This document shows positions 31,501 to 39,797 of a stretch of DNA of 64,000 bases, one piece after another. Source of the DNA: Dendrophyllia cribrosa (taxonomy: Eukaryota; Cnidaria; Anthozoa; Scleractinia; Dendrophylliidae). The stretch is taken from contig JAJLRJ010000009.1 of the NCBI GenBank assembly GCA_024195265.1, positions 2,356,001-2,420,000 of the forward strand, read 5' to 3'. The notes beneath the pieces are model-generated. The model searched no databases and had not been told where the DNA came from. It worked only from the letters and a program-made list of their open reading frames with translations. Within the stretch, counting starts at the first letter, position 1; each line of letters starts with the position of its first letter. A program made the translations under genes and the position numbers.

Positions 31501-32820
31501 TGTTTATCGTAAGACGTTTGCGAACTGGACGTTAGCATGCGTGTGTGACTAACAAAATTTTGGTGCGTGACAAACTAAAACTAATACCCCATTCACACCA
31601 ACGCTTAAACATGTTTAAATGTTGTTTAGTTTAAAACAGGTTTAGAAAAATACCTCCTAACCTCCCGTAATATTTGGAGTGAAATCTTTACTAAAAGAAA
31701 CTTTATTGACTTTATTACCATTCTAGGTAGTTTGAGTCATATACATTTCAAAACGTTCAAGATAAAGGCTAAAACCTATTTAAACTAAACAACATTTAAA
31801 CATGTTTAACCGTTGGTGTGAATGGGGCATTAGTCTACGCGCTGTTTACGTGTTGGCGTCGGCAAGAATGAATGTCACAAACAAGTAAGTAAACTAAGGT
31901 GTTAGCGAACTAACATTAGAACGTGAATGAACAACAATCTTAACGCAGAAGTTGAAGACTTGTAGATTTTATTAATAAACATGTTAATCGTAAGACGTTT
32001 GCGAACTGGACGTTAGCATGCGTGTGTGACTAACAAAATTTTGGCGCGCGACAAACTAAAACTTAGTCTACGCGCTGTTTACGTGTTAACATTAGAACGT
32101 GAATGAACTTCCTTCGAATTGATTTTGGATAAGACCAATTTTCTCGATGTGGGCGAGTTAACTGATATCGTGTGGGCGAGTCGTCTTTTGTGTGGGCGAG
32201 TTTGTTGTGGGCGAGTTTGCTTGTGGGCGAATTCACCGGTTTCCGACACGTTCCTTTGCGGTAACGTGCATACGAACCTGTTTCGTTAAAACTTGATTAT
32301 TACTTCCACAGAAAAGTTCTTTGACAAATTAAACTTTTGATAATGATTACTTGAATTGTTTACAGTGTTTATGAAAATATTCTCAGGTGGAACTATTTCG
32401 CTACCTACGCAAACATTCTTTACATTTTGCCAATCAAGTTGGGCTTGACGCGTACAACTGATGCGTGGGCGAATGCTAGCTTTAAAAAAGTTTGAAGGTT
32501 TTTTTTTTGTTTTATCAAGCTTACCTTATAGAACGTAAAATACAACCTTTACAGAACCTGTGTCCGCAGCTCGTCTGTACCGGCTCTCGCAGCCCCAAAA
32601 GACAAATTGGACATTCGTATTTGCTTTCCAACGGCGGATCGAAGTACTCGTCATATCCCTCAGACCTCGGTTCCTCGTATGACGAGAGTTCACTTCTGGA
32701 AAATAAACCCACAGGACTTGGGTCAAATGAAACTTCGCGTAAGAGAGAAGACTGTTCCTCCCGGTGAAAAGGACGAGTCATTGTTACAAAGCATCTTTGA
32801 ACATCATCGATATTTTTGAT
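10775..32820 (-). CDS. TRAF6-like RING/zinc-finger adaptor gene, seven exons seen, 3' end missing
   Basis: Exons assembled on the minus strand: 32820-32525, 25444-25363, 25125-25018, 22216-22055, 19852-19778, 18037-17960 and 11115-10775. All six introns have GT-AG ends and every junction keeps the reading frame. The protein starts [10 protein letters not shown] at 32781, then an acidic linker, a RING finger, a zinc-finger block and a coiled coil. TRAF6 is a K63 ubiquitin ligase that relays Toll/IL-1 and TNF-receptor-type signals to NF-kB; the RING plus several TRAF-type fingers, and the [12 protein letters not shown] segment, resemble TRAF6 closely. The C-terminal MATH domain that binds receptors should follow the exon ending at 10775 with phase 2, but no such exon is present before the Polinton. 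It either lies left of base 1, with the Polinton in the last intron, or is lost. Introns are up to 7 kb and full of transposons. Confidence 0.88.
11116..12785. other. Intron with a duplicated unit ending in a G-tract
   Basis: Two diverged copies of one unit, at about 11210-11300 and 12690-12775, share CTTTCTGTATAAAT, TCAAAACTCAACATTGCTTG and then a G run (15 G at 11269-11283; 14 G at 12745-12758) followed by TAGA. The unit is part of an unidentified repeat. The rest is non-coding intron. Confidence 0.55.
12786..13337. mobile_element. piggyBac-like MITE with TTAA duplication
   Basis: 552 bases with inverted ends AGTGCCAATAACGATTTTTT and AAAAATCGTTATGGGCACT and similarity for about 120 bases inward (TTCATTACGTGACGT-type and AAAATTCACGTTTTG-type segments on both arms). 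TTAA lies exactly on both sides (12782-12785, 13338-13341). No coding sequence. Confidence 0.8.
13342..14928. other. Intron, nothing clearly recognised
   Basis: Non-coding. A 17 bp sequence ATGAGCTATTTTGAAAA at 14002-14018 recurs inverted at 16736-16752, so a 2.7 kb element could span this and the next elements, but the arms are low-complexity. A GTTTGTTTGT-type microsatellite lies at about 14060-14095. The segment AATGTTGAACTTTGTCCTT occurs twice (14624-14642 and 14842-14860). Confidence 0.4.
14929..15602. mobile_element. hAT-like MITE, TIR CAGGGGCACCCAACGA
   Basis: Ends CAGGGGCACCCAACGACCGAA and TTCGTTGGGTGCCCCTG are inverted copies. GTTAAA flanks both sides (14923-14928, 15603-15608), a partial target duplication. 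The interior has several ATCCGAAAATTTTAGG-like copies but no protein. Confidence 0.75.
16360..16596. mobile_element. Foldback MITE, GGGCCCGTTTCTCG ends
   Basis: The left arm GGCCCGTTTCTCGTAAGTCC and GACAACTTTTCGGGCCCG are mirrored by CGGGCCCGAAAAGTTATCGG and GACTTTCGAGAAACGGG on the right, about 42 bases per arm. No coding sequence. Confidence 0.75.
17156..17576. mobile_element. MITE built of GCGACTAAAATT repeats
   Basis: Inverted ends CAGTGCTCGAAATTGCG and AATTTCGAGCCCTG. The interior repeats TTTGCGACTAAAATTT-like units in both orientations. No clean target duplication seen. Confidence 0.55.
17960..18037 (-). CDS. TRAF6-like exon: last zinc finger
   Basis: 26 codons, phase 0 at both ends, acceptor CATTTTTTCAG, donor GTATGA. 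Encodes [18 protein letters not shown] and ends GCTFQ, the usual last zf-TRAF unit before the helical region. Confidence 0.88.
18786..19066. mobile_element. Hairpin plus inverted-repeat element
   Basis: 18786-18884 is one long hairpin: ATTACATGGCCGC, GAAGATACGAAATTTCTCTT and GTGTTGAAAAAT are mirrored on the other side of AATATT. Directly after it, TATATAAACACCAATGAAAT (18897 onward) pairs with ATTTCATTGGTGTTTATATA ending at about 19065, so a second inverted pair adjoins the hairpin. Confidence 0.65.
19130..19515. mobile_element. Foldback repeat family, copy 1
   Basis: Contains the palindrome TGGGCGTTTACAATGGCTCG / CGAGCCATTGTAAACGCCCA around TTCGG (19438-19485). Upstream sequence CAAATCAACTGAGTTGATGA, ATTAACTTTTGATACAG and GGATAAAATATT recurs in the same order at 24636-24975, defining one family with two copies here. 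Confidence 0.65.
19631..19655. repeat. Run of 25 G
   Basis: Twenty-five uninterrupted G, then TGGGGTAGATT. It lies in the intron between the last zinc-finger exon and the exon at 19778-19852. Can form G-quadruplexes and is prone to assembly error. Confidence 0.95.
19778..19852 (-). CDS. TRAF6-like exon: zinc finger
   Basis: 25 codons, phase 0 at both ends, acceptor GTTTCATTTCAG, donor GTAATC. Encodes [19 protein letters not shown] and ends PRDM. The H-x3-C and C-x2-C ligands complete the finger started in the preceding exon. Confidence 0.88.
20311..21685. mobile_element. Inverted-repeat DNA transposon remnant with embedded tRNA-like sequence
   Basis: Both ends carry ATAATTGAAGGGCC followed by GAGCATGTCCAGCCTATATG and ACTTTTTAGGCC as inverted copies, about 70 bases per arm. 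The interior is 1.2 kb, with no transposase, and includes the tRNA-like unit at 20683-20756. No clear target duplication. Confidence 0.75.
20683..20756 (-). repeat. tRNA-derived sequence (SINE head or tRNA pseudogene)
   Basis: The minus strand shows a box A-like TGGTCTAGTGGTTTGG (20746-20731) and box B GGTTCGAATC (20703-20694) at tRNA spacing. The T-stem pairs in three of five positions and the acceptor arms do not pair, so it is not a working tRNA. A T-run of about 40 bases with one interruption follows (20681-20642), which would stop RNA polymerase III. Confidence 0.6.
22055..22216 (-). CDS. TRAF6-like exon: TRAF-type zinc fingers
   Basis: 54 codons, phase 0 at both ends, acceptor TTATTTTTTCAG, donor GTTTGT. 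Encodes [18 protein letters not shown], then [18 protein letters not shown] and ends WNGLE. The C-x4-8-C and H-x3-5-C spacing is that of zf-TRAF repeats, and the exon reads straight into NHYQGC of the next. Confidence 0.9.
22482..22675. repeat. 46 bp minisatellite, four copies
   Basis: Four tandem copies of a unit starting TTTGCAGTGTTGCTGAT and containing GCAGTCAAT and GGTTATT, each with a few differences. Intronic, just upstream (in gene sense) of the exon at 22055-22216. Confidence 0.9.
23170..23500. repeat. Diverged tandem repeat
   Basis: Units sharing TACAGCATAATA, AACAGTACC, CAGGAAAGT and CTTTCATTTGAA recur two to three times with insertions. A small open frame here (23191-23403) is judged to be repeat, not gene. 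Confidence 0.5.
24636..24975. mobile_element. Foldback repeat family, copy 2
   Basis: Same order of segments as at 19130-19515, ending in GCCCATACAGATCTCCCGCTC, with a weaker palindrome (GGCTTGCCTTC against CAGCTCGCCATTG). It ends about 45 bases before the exon at 25018-25125. Confidence 0.65.
25018..25125 (-). CDS. TRAF6-like exon: first zinc finger
   Basis: Exactly 36 codons, phase 0 at both ends, between the acceptor TTTTAAATTCTAG and the donor GTATAT. Encodes [12 protein letters not shown] followed by a finger start (C at residues 18 and 26 of the exon: VFC, HGCPW) and ends NKLE. This segment is the strongest match to TRAF6. Confidence 0.88.
25363..25444 (-). CDS. TRAF6-like exon: last RING ligands
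   Basis: 82 bases between a CAGCAG acceptor and the donor GTAACA. It completes the RING with GQCLVD, the C-x2-D pair that TRAF6-type RINGs use as the last ligands, and ends LPEQ in phase 0, which joins directly to LYPDNF in the next exon. The stretch ELPCDVGK before it is longer than usual. The acceptor is a tandem NAGNAG, so an alternative start three bases upstream would add one codon. Found by phase and motif, so slightly less certain than the others. Confidence 0.72.
26538..28049. mobile_element. 1.5 kb hAT-like non-autonomous element, ATAGCAG duplication
   Basis: Inverted ends CACAGGGAACCCAAATG with similarity continuing about 250 bases inward (TAGCTATAACATAATCATT, ACCTGTGTTCCTG, CTTTTTGAGTTGTTTT and GACGTAATAG-type segments on both arms). 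Direct repeat ATAGCAG at 26531-26537 and 28050-28056. No protein in the 1 kb interior. It lies in the first coding intron of the TRAF6-like gene. Confidence 0.85.
28057..29718. other. Intron, nothing recognised
   Basis: AT-rich, non-coding on both strands. Contains short repeats such as TACATGTACATGTATG (28517) and a TTTATTACTTTATTAAAGTTTATTACTTT duplication near 29166. Confidence 0.5.
30375..30821 (-). pseudogene. MULE transposase, C-terminal fragment
   Basis: 148 codons. The segment [19 protein letters not shown] followed by [32 protein letters not shown] and [10 protein letters not shown] is the conserved C-terminal part of MULE-type transposases of animals. The DDE catalytic core, FLYWCH-type and zinc-knuckle regions normally upstream are missing. 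The frame is open and ends naturally, so the 5' part was lost by internal deletion of the transposon rather than by scattered mutation. Confidence 0.8.
31221..32107. repeat. Three direct copies of a 233 bp unit inside the MULE
   Basis: Copies start at 31221, 31454 and 31935 with CAATCTTAACGCAGAAGTTG. They differ by a handful of bases; the second holds a 248 bp insertion and the third is shortened after GCTGTTTACGTGTTAAC. Unit content is non-coding. Confidence 0.92.
31585..31829. mobile_element. Palindromic MITE nested in the MULE
   Basis: Ends TACCCCATTCACACCAACG and CGTTGGTGTGAATGGGGCA, with inner arms around TTAAACATGTTTAAATGTTG. The uninterrupted sister copy reads AAAACTTAGTC at the same place, so the insertion site is known; TAA and TTA flank the element, consistent with a 3 bp TWA duplication of PIF/Harbinger type. 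Confidence 0.8.
32525..32820 (-). CDS. TRAF6-like exon: start codon and first part of RING
   Basis: The ATG is at 32781. The exon begins after a CTTTTTCAG acceptor at 32821, so 39 bases of 5' UTR precede the start and at least one non-coding exon lies further upstream. It encodes about 85 residues: an acidic Ser-rich leader, then [24 protein letters not shown], the first six zinc ligands of the C3HC-type RING, and ends ATAAG before the donor GTAAGC (phase 2). An open frame continues upstream to 33024 but runs into a repeat found elsewhere, so that extension is not believed. Confidence 0.88.
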
Positions 32821-32929
32821 CTGAAAAAGGTAAGCATATAAGATCTGCAAAGCGCGAAACCGAAAGCAAACAACCGCTGACAGGGACAGTCCCCTATCCC
32901 AAGATTCAATTTTGGGCTCAGGGGGAAAT

Positions 32930-33030
32930 ACCCAACCTCGTCCCCAGGGCCTTCTCCGCTTTTTAAAATTCAAAATGGCGGGTCGAGCGGAGAAGACCCT
33001 GGTCGAGGCTGCAAAATACTCCAAGAATCT
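32930..33030. repeat. Foldback repeat with CTTCTCCGC arms, copy 1
   Basis: CCAGGGCCTTCTCCGCTTTTT and its inverted partner GAGCGGAGAAGACCCTGG flank AAAATTCAAAATGGCGGGTC. The same sequence occurs inverted at 38473-38534. Explains why the open frame upstream of the RING exon looks extended. Confidence 0.8.
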
Positions 33031-35149
33031 TGGAGTATTTTGACACGTGACAGGTGCTGAAAATCTACGCCATTCCGCATGTACAGCGGCTAAAACATAT
33101 GGCTGCCTTCATTGCTGCAGTCGCTGAAAATGACCTTTAGCTTTGGTTCAATATCAGAAATCAATACCAGCAGAACGAGAAATATGGAGTCCGTTCTCTT
33201 TGTATAGACGAATTTGCGTTATCATCAGGTACAATTTTGCGACTGTAAGACCAATTTTGCGACCATATTCTTGGTGCTGCTTATGTGTTTTTCTGGTAAG
33301 ATTTTTTTTCTTAAGCTCATGTAAATTAACCGTCTTTAGACAAACTTTCAGCGTAACTTTTCTATAATTGAACCGATTTTCCAAGGGCTTTTCGCAGTGA
33401 AAGCATTTTCGTCTTTTTTAAATATTTTTGTTTCAATTTCGAGTCAGCTGTGATTAACCGGATTGTATGCACACATTTCTTTCCTGATGTGCATGTTTCT
33501 AAGACAGTAAAAAACAGTGGTCAGTAATTATTAATTATGTTATTTTCTTTTATATTTTATAGCTGTGAATATCTCAGTTCTGCTGAAGAAGTCTTATCGT
33601 CATTCAACATATGCGGAAAAATGTTTTTCACGCACACACCAACATGCAAGTCATTCATGATGTGTGTTAAACTAAATTAAACTAAACATCCTTCAGACTT
33701 ATATCTAGTTAAAATCGTAACTCTTTGTTTCATCTGGTACCATCTCTTTTGTCCTATTGTTTTTTTTTTTTTTTTTTTTTTTGTCTTTGTTTCTGTATTG
33801 TTTTTATTGTTTTTCTTTACTTGATTAATTTATTTTTTAGCTAATGTTAATTATAGCATCTATATGCTTTATTGCCAACCTGTATATTTCATTTGTAAAT
33901 ATAATTTTTTGTTACTCAGCTCGATTAGCTTTCTAGTTATTCTGGGTAACATTACCTATTTCTGATTTAATTTTATATTGTAAACAGTTTTTTCTTTCTT
34001 TGCAAATATGGTAATAAAGTGTATATATTATATATGTGTGTGATCATTAAAGAATTTACTGATGGTGTTTCTCAGAGAGGGGCAGATGTTTGAATTACAA
34101 TTGGATGAAAAGTTAATATTCTCAAACCGAAAATGTTAACTGACCTTTTTAGGACCCAGTAAAAAATACGCCTGATGTTTTTAAGAGGATGAAAAATACT
34201 ATTTTTGGTTCTCAGAAAGTCAAACTGAATATTTCAGAAGGCATTTCTTGGACATCATACCTGAGCTAACTGTTTCAGAGAAAAGGATTTTGTTTGTAAT
34301 ACTTTCAGGCTGTTGAATTTTCAGCTAAGGCATCTGAACAGATCTTAATTGGCAAACTTGGCTCGTTGGGTGCCCAACTTCCTGGCATTTTCCAAAAATA
34401 CCTACGACTCAATTTAGTGCACTCCTTTCAATTAGTCCCCCCCCCCCCGTAAAGATGCTATGCCACAAAGCTATCTTATCAAAAAAGTGACATTACAGTA
34501 GATATAATAGCAAATTTTATTCCGACTATGCTCATTGCTCGCATTACTTCTCGCCCCTGTGCATTATCTGTTAAACCATCGAATACTTGCTAATTCTTCA
34601 AGTATTTTCTTCAAATACATGGAATAACAAAGAATAACCAAGATAGGTTATTATGCTTGTTTTGAAGAAAACAACCACTTATTTACCAAGGGAACTTTTA
34701 GCAAAAATTTCATGCTACACAGAACCAACTATTATTGCAAGGGGCTGCCATGGTTTCATGGCAGGTTTTACAGGAAGCTCCACAGGATTTCAGTCACTTA
34801 TTTCGGGTAACATTGATTCACCTTTCGAAGTTTTATTTTCAACCTAAATAACCAGTAAAAAGCACAGTTTTCCTATGTTTGTCCCACACATCTTTTATGA
34901 AAATTACATAAACCTGCTAGAATCTTTACTTTTTCGTTGTAAATTTTGAATTCAAATTTAAGCAATGTTTATAAAATTCGAAAGAATTTAATTTAGTGTT
35001 GAAGCTAAAAATAAAATTGTTTATGTTAAGCTGCCATATGCCTACATCAAAACCAACTGAAAGCCTCATTTTTTAGTGACCATAAATAAAGCCTTAATGA
35101 TCCTCTTTCGAGGCAGGATGGTTGGTATCTATGGTAATTGAGGACAACA
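33031..35149. other. Non-coding; possible LINE tail
   Basis: Upstream region of the TRAF6-like gene. A 27 bp T-run lies at about 33756-33782, and 33830-34035 reads like a retrotransposon 3' tail (GGTAATAAAGTGTATATATT), but no coding part is attached. A run of 12 C lies at 34437-34448. Nothing else recognised. Confidence 0.4.
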
Positions 35150-35837
35150 ATGCACAGGTGATGGGTAAAATCAGGGTGGCAGGGAAGCGTTGCTAGGAAA
35201 CCCCCCAGGGACCAGGAGAGGAGTCCTCCTGGGGGGAGAGCAGATCAGGTGGTACCGGGGGTAGCCACCCTGAACGGGGTCCGCATCTGTCTCCAGTAGG
35301 GTGAGGCCCATATCCCTAGTCCATGGAACTAGAGAACCAGGAGAGGGGTGCCCTCCTGGGGGGAGTACAGATCAGGTGAGACCATGGGCACCCACCCTGG
35401 AATGGATATTTCTCCGGACCTGTCTTCAAGGGCTAAGCCTTACAGGGTGAGGCCCATATCCCTAGTCGTGGGAAACTAGAGAATCAGGAGAGGGGTGCCC
35501 TCCTGGAGGGAGTATAGATCAGGTGGGACTGTGGGTACCCACCCTGGAATGGATATTTCACTGGACTTGTCTCCAAGGGCTAAGCCTTGGCTGCACTTCC
35601 CTGCCGCCATATTTATAAATAAACAATTCTGCTACAAAAAAAACTTGTGGCTGGTAAACTTAAAAAGACAAAGGTACCAGTCATGGGAGGGTAAGGGGGG
35701 GGGGGGGGGGGGGGGGAATTATTGATGCTATGACTGAGTGGGACACGTGCTATTACATTATAGGTAGGAGCACTAACTTCTTTTAGGTGTCCCCAATTAG
35801 CAGTAATGCTAAATCTTTTTGACACATTAATAAAGTT

Positions 35838-35866
<29 letters not shown>
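35150..35866 (+). mobile_element. Retrotransposon-like tail: tandem GC-rich units and ATG microsatellite
   Basis: Three direct units of about 125-150 bases (from about 35210, 35335 and 35480) share CAGGAGAGGGGTGCCCTCCTGG and GTGAGGCCCATATCCCTAGTC. A 24 bp G-run is at 35695-35718. The block ends ACACATTAATAAAGTT followed by (ATG)n at about 35838-35866, the usual form of a LINE 3' end with microsatellite tail. No coding region attached. Confidence 0.55.
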
Positions 35867-35868
<2 letters not shown>

Positions 35869-37552
35869 GCACAAGGGGAAAAATATGACAGAAATGACTG
35901 GGACCTTTGTTTGATAACATCTTACAAAGATTGCCTTACATTGGACTTTGCCTTGAAACTGATAGATACATGTACATTGTAAATGAGGTGACTAAATCAA
36001 TATCAGGCTTGACCTTGGCATTTGAGAAATTACTGAAAATACTCTTGTACTTGGGCTGTGAAAGAGTACAGAGAAGAACAGAAATTGTTGTACCCTGTGA
36101 GATTTGTGTGACAATTGGCCATACAATTAACAAGTGGACTATGAAATAAAATGTTACATGCAGGCAATGAGTGGATTAGTTCAATTGTCTTAGGTCTCAT
36201 TAACATCAGTTTATCCAATTAATATTGTTAACTACTCCCTTTTTGTTTCAACACATTTTTAAGCGACATTCCTGATTTGATATCTTGAAGTTACAATCTT
36301 TCTTGTGGTTGAAACAGTGACATTGTTCAGGGCATGAACATCCTTAGTGACTTTTTGTCTTTAGAGCTTTTACATACATGTATTATTATTATTATTACTA
36401 TTATTCAAGAGCTGTTAGGGAAATGGTCAAAACTATCGAACTCGGACAGGACCCACTGCTTTACAAAAGACTGGTGGTCTCTTTATGCACACTCCTCCCA
36501 CCCAAATGCTGTTGTCTTGTTGGTATAGCCCCCATTCTATCAGGAGTAGAAACTGGGCAAAAGATTGCCACCTTCATGTGTCATTTTAGTAGCAATGCAA
36601 ACTTCACATTTTTAGGCCAATAAATGTTGTCCATTAACCTAATCAGATAGGTGATATCTTGCATAGCCCCCCTGCCACAATACAAGGTGGATCCTCTTCT
36701 AGTATACTTGCTATGACCACTTTCCTTACATATTATTGCCTTTTGAGTTATTACAGGGCTGTTCTGAAAACTACTCTAGTGATGAACGCACCTTGTTTAA
36801 AGATTACTATTAATTGGAATAAAAAAATAACAGTGTCACTCAGTCCAAATGGACAAAATGTTCAGGAAAACATTTTATTTCATTCCAAAATGCTTGATTT
36901 TCTGACCTAGTTAAAACTCTGACAATTCCAGCATTCACATTGTGCATGATCCAGACCATTATTATGACCAGAGAGTGCTTATATTAAGGCCTAAAATACA
37001 AGCTGTTGGCAATAAATTATTTCCTAGAATTACTTAGGAGGTTCTTGCGCTGAATCGCCTCAGTTTTATAATTTCAAAGTAAATAAAGAAAGCTAACTCA
37101 AGAAATAATAGCTTTTATAGCAAATTCTAACCTCCTGACAATTTGCCAATAAATTCTCTCGATGAAGGATTCCCTTCTGTCAATGAGAAATGCCACCAAT
37201 ACAAATGGTTCATCTAAAACTGATGGTCCACAGAACAATTTTTGACAACCACAAGGGGAGGTGTGACTGCCATGGTTTTACATTAAACTTTTCAGAAACT
37301 GGGTCCACAAATAAAGTAAAACGAGGAAAAATAAAACAAAATGAGGAAAAACGTCTGAGCCTTTTGACTTGAAGTTATTTTCAATATTTGAGTAGCTGGC
37401 CATCTTTACTGTTGTTGTTGGTCATAATAGCTGCTGCCAGTTAATAATGACAGCCCTAGACATCAAGTAAAAGTACAAATACTCATGCAGTCACCATTGC
37501 ACAAAAACAGCAGAAGAATCCCTACTAAATCCCCCTTTTGTGGATGTGGATA
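35867..37552. other. Non-coding, nothing recognised
   Basis: AT-rich, with a TTATTATTATTATTACTATTATT microsatellite at about 36381-36403. No reading frame shows protein-like composition or splice support. Confidence 0.45.
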
Positions 37553-37715
37553 TGTTGTAGGTTAAAATTATTTTAGGTCAAAATTATTTCAAACTAGGTT
37601 AACTTTTATTTTCCTTTGTCTGAGATTATGTTTAATAATGAATCTGGAACAAAGGAAAATAAAAATTAACCTAGTTTGAAATAATTTTAACCTTAAATAA
37701 TTTTAACCTACAACA
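37553..37715. mobile_element. 163 bp MITE with long inverted arms
   Basis: TGTTGTAGGTTAAAATTATT at the left is mirrored by AATAATTTTAACCTACAACA at the right; arms reach about 68 bases through TTTCAAACTAGGTTAA and TTTATTTTCCTTTGT. The short loop carries GAGATTATGTTTAATAATG. Confidence 0.88.
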
Positions 37716-39797
37716 GATATATGAATATCTTACTGGGCAGGGAACTTTCTTAAAGTTAATTAACTTTGCCATTTTACAATGCCCCTGGTCAAAGAGTCCA
37801 CACCAGAGACAAGTGGATGATCATAATATATGCAGCTGCCTTCCAAAAATGTCAAGACAATGCCATAAAGCTACTCACTCTTACATAAGTTTATGGAAAA
37901 TTTCAGGATTTTGAAATGTGCTAAATTGTTTAAAATATCAAAAACTGTCAAATTTTAATTAATCCTCAACGATCAAGGGGACCTACTATTGAAATTGAAA
38001 TTTTAAATATGCTTCGAACATTTCTCAATCTCTCTGTATTCAATCGGCAAATGTCTTTGACATTTAATACGAAAATTTTACAGTATTTATAAGCAACCGC
38101 TATAAATGTAATGAATTTGTAGGTTATATCTGATTCACAAGCTTTCCAGCCTAAAAAAGTTAGCCTTAAACAAAACCACCTTTTTGTAAGGAGATCCTTC
38201 GTCACCTGGTTTTTCATCACGGTCTGCATGCTTTCTTTTGGCAAATGGTGAGTCAGCTTTGCTTTGATGTGAAGTCCGCATCTTCTTTAATTATGATTTC
38301 CGAGGCAAGCTTAATGGAGAATTCATTTATTTCTCGTAACTTCCACAAAATACACCGCACATTATACTTTTTAGTCAGCCATTTTGAAGGGAAGAAAAAG
38401 CTGACCAATCAGAGCTTGTGAAAGAACGCCACAAATTAACTACCAATCAGCGGTCCTGTTAGATCAGTATCGGCCAGGGTCTTCTCCGCTCGACCCGCCA
38501 TTTTGAATTTTAAAAAGCGGAGAAGGCCCTGGGGACGAGGTTGGGAAATACCGGTACCAAATAATGGCTGCGTGGGAGACTAGGGCGATACTGTATAAAT
38601 ATTTATTTGTATAAATATAAACGAGAACATTGACATCCACACGCCAGAGGGGAGGGAGGTGGGGTGGTTGTCAGGAAGTGACGATTATAATAATAAGTTT
38701 CAGTTTCATTTGGTTTCCATATCGCCGAAAAAACGTTCACCGCTTGTAGCGAAATGGACTAACCCACTCTCCATACTTTCAACATAAACGCTACGATCGC
38801 TGGACGTTTTTTCAGCGATCGCAGCGATTAATAAGAAGACTACAAGAACACAACTGATTTACTTGTGGAGCCAATGTAAAATTCCCCGCGAAGAAAAACA
38901 TGCGCAGAAAAAAAGTTCGAAAATTCTACTTTTGTGGCGAAGGAATTTATAACTGAAGCTTTCAACACCACTGAGCCAAAAAGTCATGTTTGTAGGTTGT
39001 GATTGATGGGTTGTAATAATTGCTGTTTGTGGGTTGTGATTGGTGGATTTCGATCCATTTTGTCAGTTTCTGTTTTCAGGGGTCCAATGTTTGTCGTCAT
39101 AATTATGATTGACAGCAGCGTAAAACGTAAACCTTAGTTGGGCTTTGAAGTTCAGAGTTCGCGTGTTATTGAAAGGTAACAGATAAAAGTGGATGAAACT
39201 ATGATTTCTCTTTAAGAACGCGGAACTGACCTGTGCACAGCTATCGACAACTATCGATCGAGTTAGATACGATGAACTGGAATTCTCCCTTTCTTATAAC
39301 ACCGTTATATATCCCAAAAAATAGCATCGTCCACGTGATGGACTGACAAGTGTTGTGCCTAGGCCTAAATAGGTTTCACGTGTTTGCCTTGTGCTTTTTT
39401 ATTTTTACTTTCAGTTTCTGTTTTTGGCTCAGTCTGTGGCTCAATCTTTGTTTCTTCCGACATACAACGTGACAATTTCTTGAAACGGGTTACCATCACC
39501 TCCCTCTCGTGTTTTTTAAAGCGGGAATTTTCCCTACTCAGCGAGGTTTCTTGTTTCTCGCTGAGTAGGCAAAATTCCCGCACTAACCTTCGGTTTCTCG
39601 CTGAATAGGGAAAATTCCCACACTAAAAAAACGTTTTAAATCTCATGCCTCAAAAATACAATATGAAATTGTTATGAATATCTTGGCTATATTGCCTATT
39701 TTATATGCAGGGATTTTTCCCGTTTATTTGTAAAACGTAAATAATTTGTTTCGCGTGATTGAAGTATAATTCGATCGCGTGAACATAATTTTCAAAG
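37716..39797. other. Non-coding with two foldback repeats
   Basis: 38473-38534 is the inverted copy of the CTTCTCCGC foldback at 32930-33030. 39515-39620 holds GCGGGAATTTTCCCTACTCA and CTCGCTGAG segments as hairpin arms, with a second tandem right arm. CCATTTTGAAGGGAAG at about 38378 is also repeat-like. No gene seen. Confidence 0.5.

Larger units (their letters stand above)
29727..32244. mobile_element. MULE-type DNA transposon, deleted copy, 8 bp duplication
   Basis: 2,518 bases. Left end GAATTACGGTCAATTCGCCC and right end (reversed) GGAAACCGGTGAATTCGCCC extend into about 95 bases of inverted repeat built from spaced CTCGCCCACA units, five per end. GACACGTT flanks both sides (29719-29726, 32245-32252), matching the 8-10 bp expected for Mutator-like elements. 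It holds only the C-terminal part of a MULE transposase on the minus strand, plus a triplicated 233 bp unit and a nested MITE. The element therefore needs a transposase from elsewhere. It lies in the first coding intron of the TRAF6-like gene, ending 280 bases downstream of the RING exon. Confidence 0.88.

Noticed and set aside
32782..33024. Upstream extension of the RING exon to an ATG at 33024
   Set aside because: It crosses a good splice acceptor at 32821 and a foldback repeat found elsewhere, so it is intron and upstream sequence.
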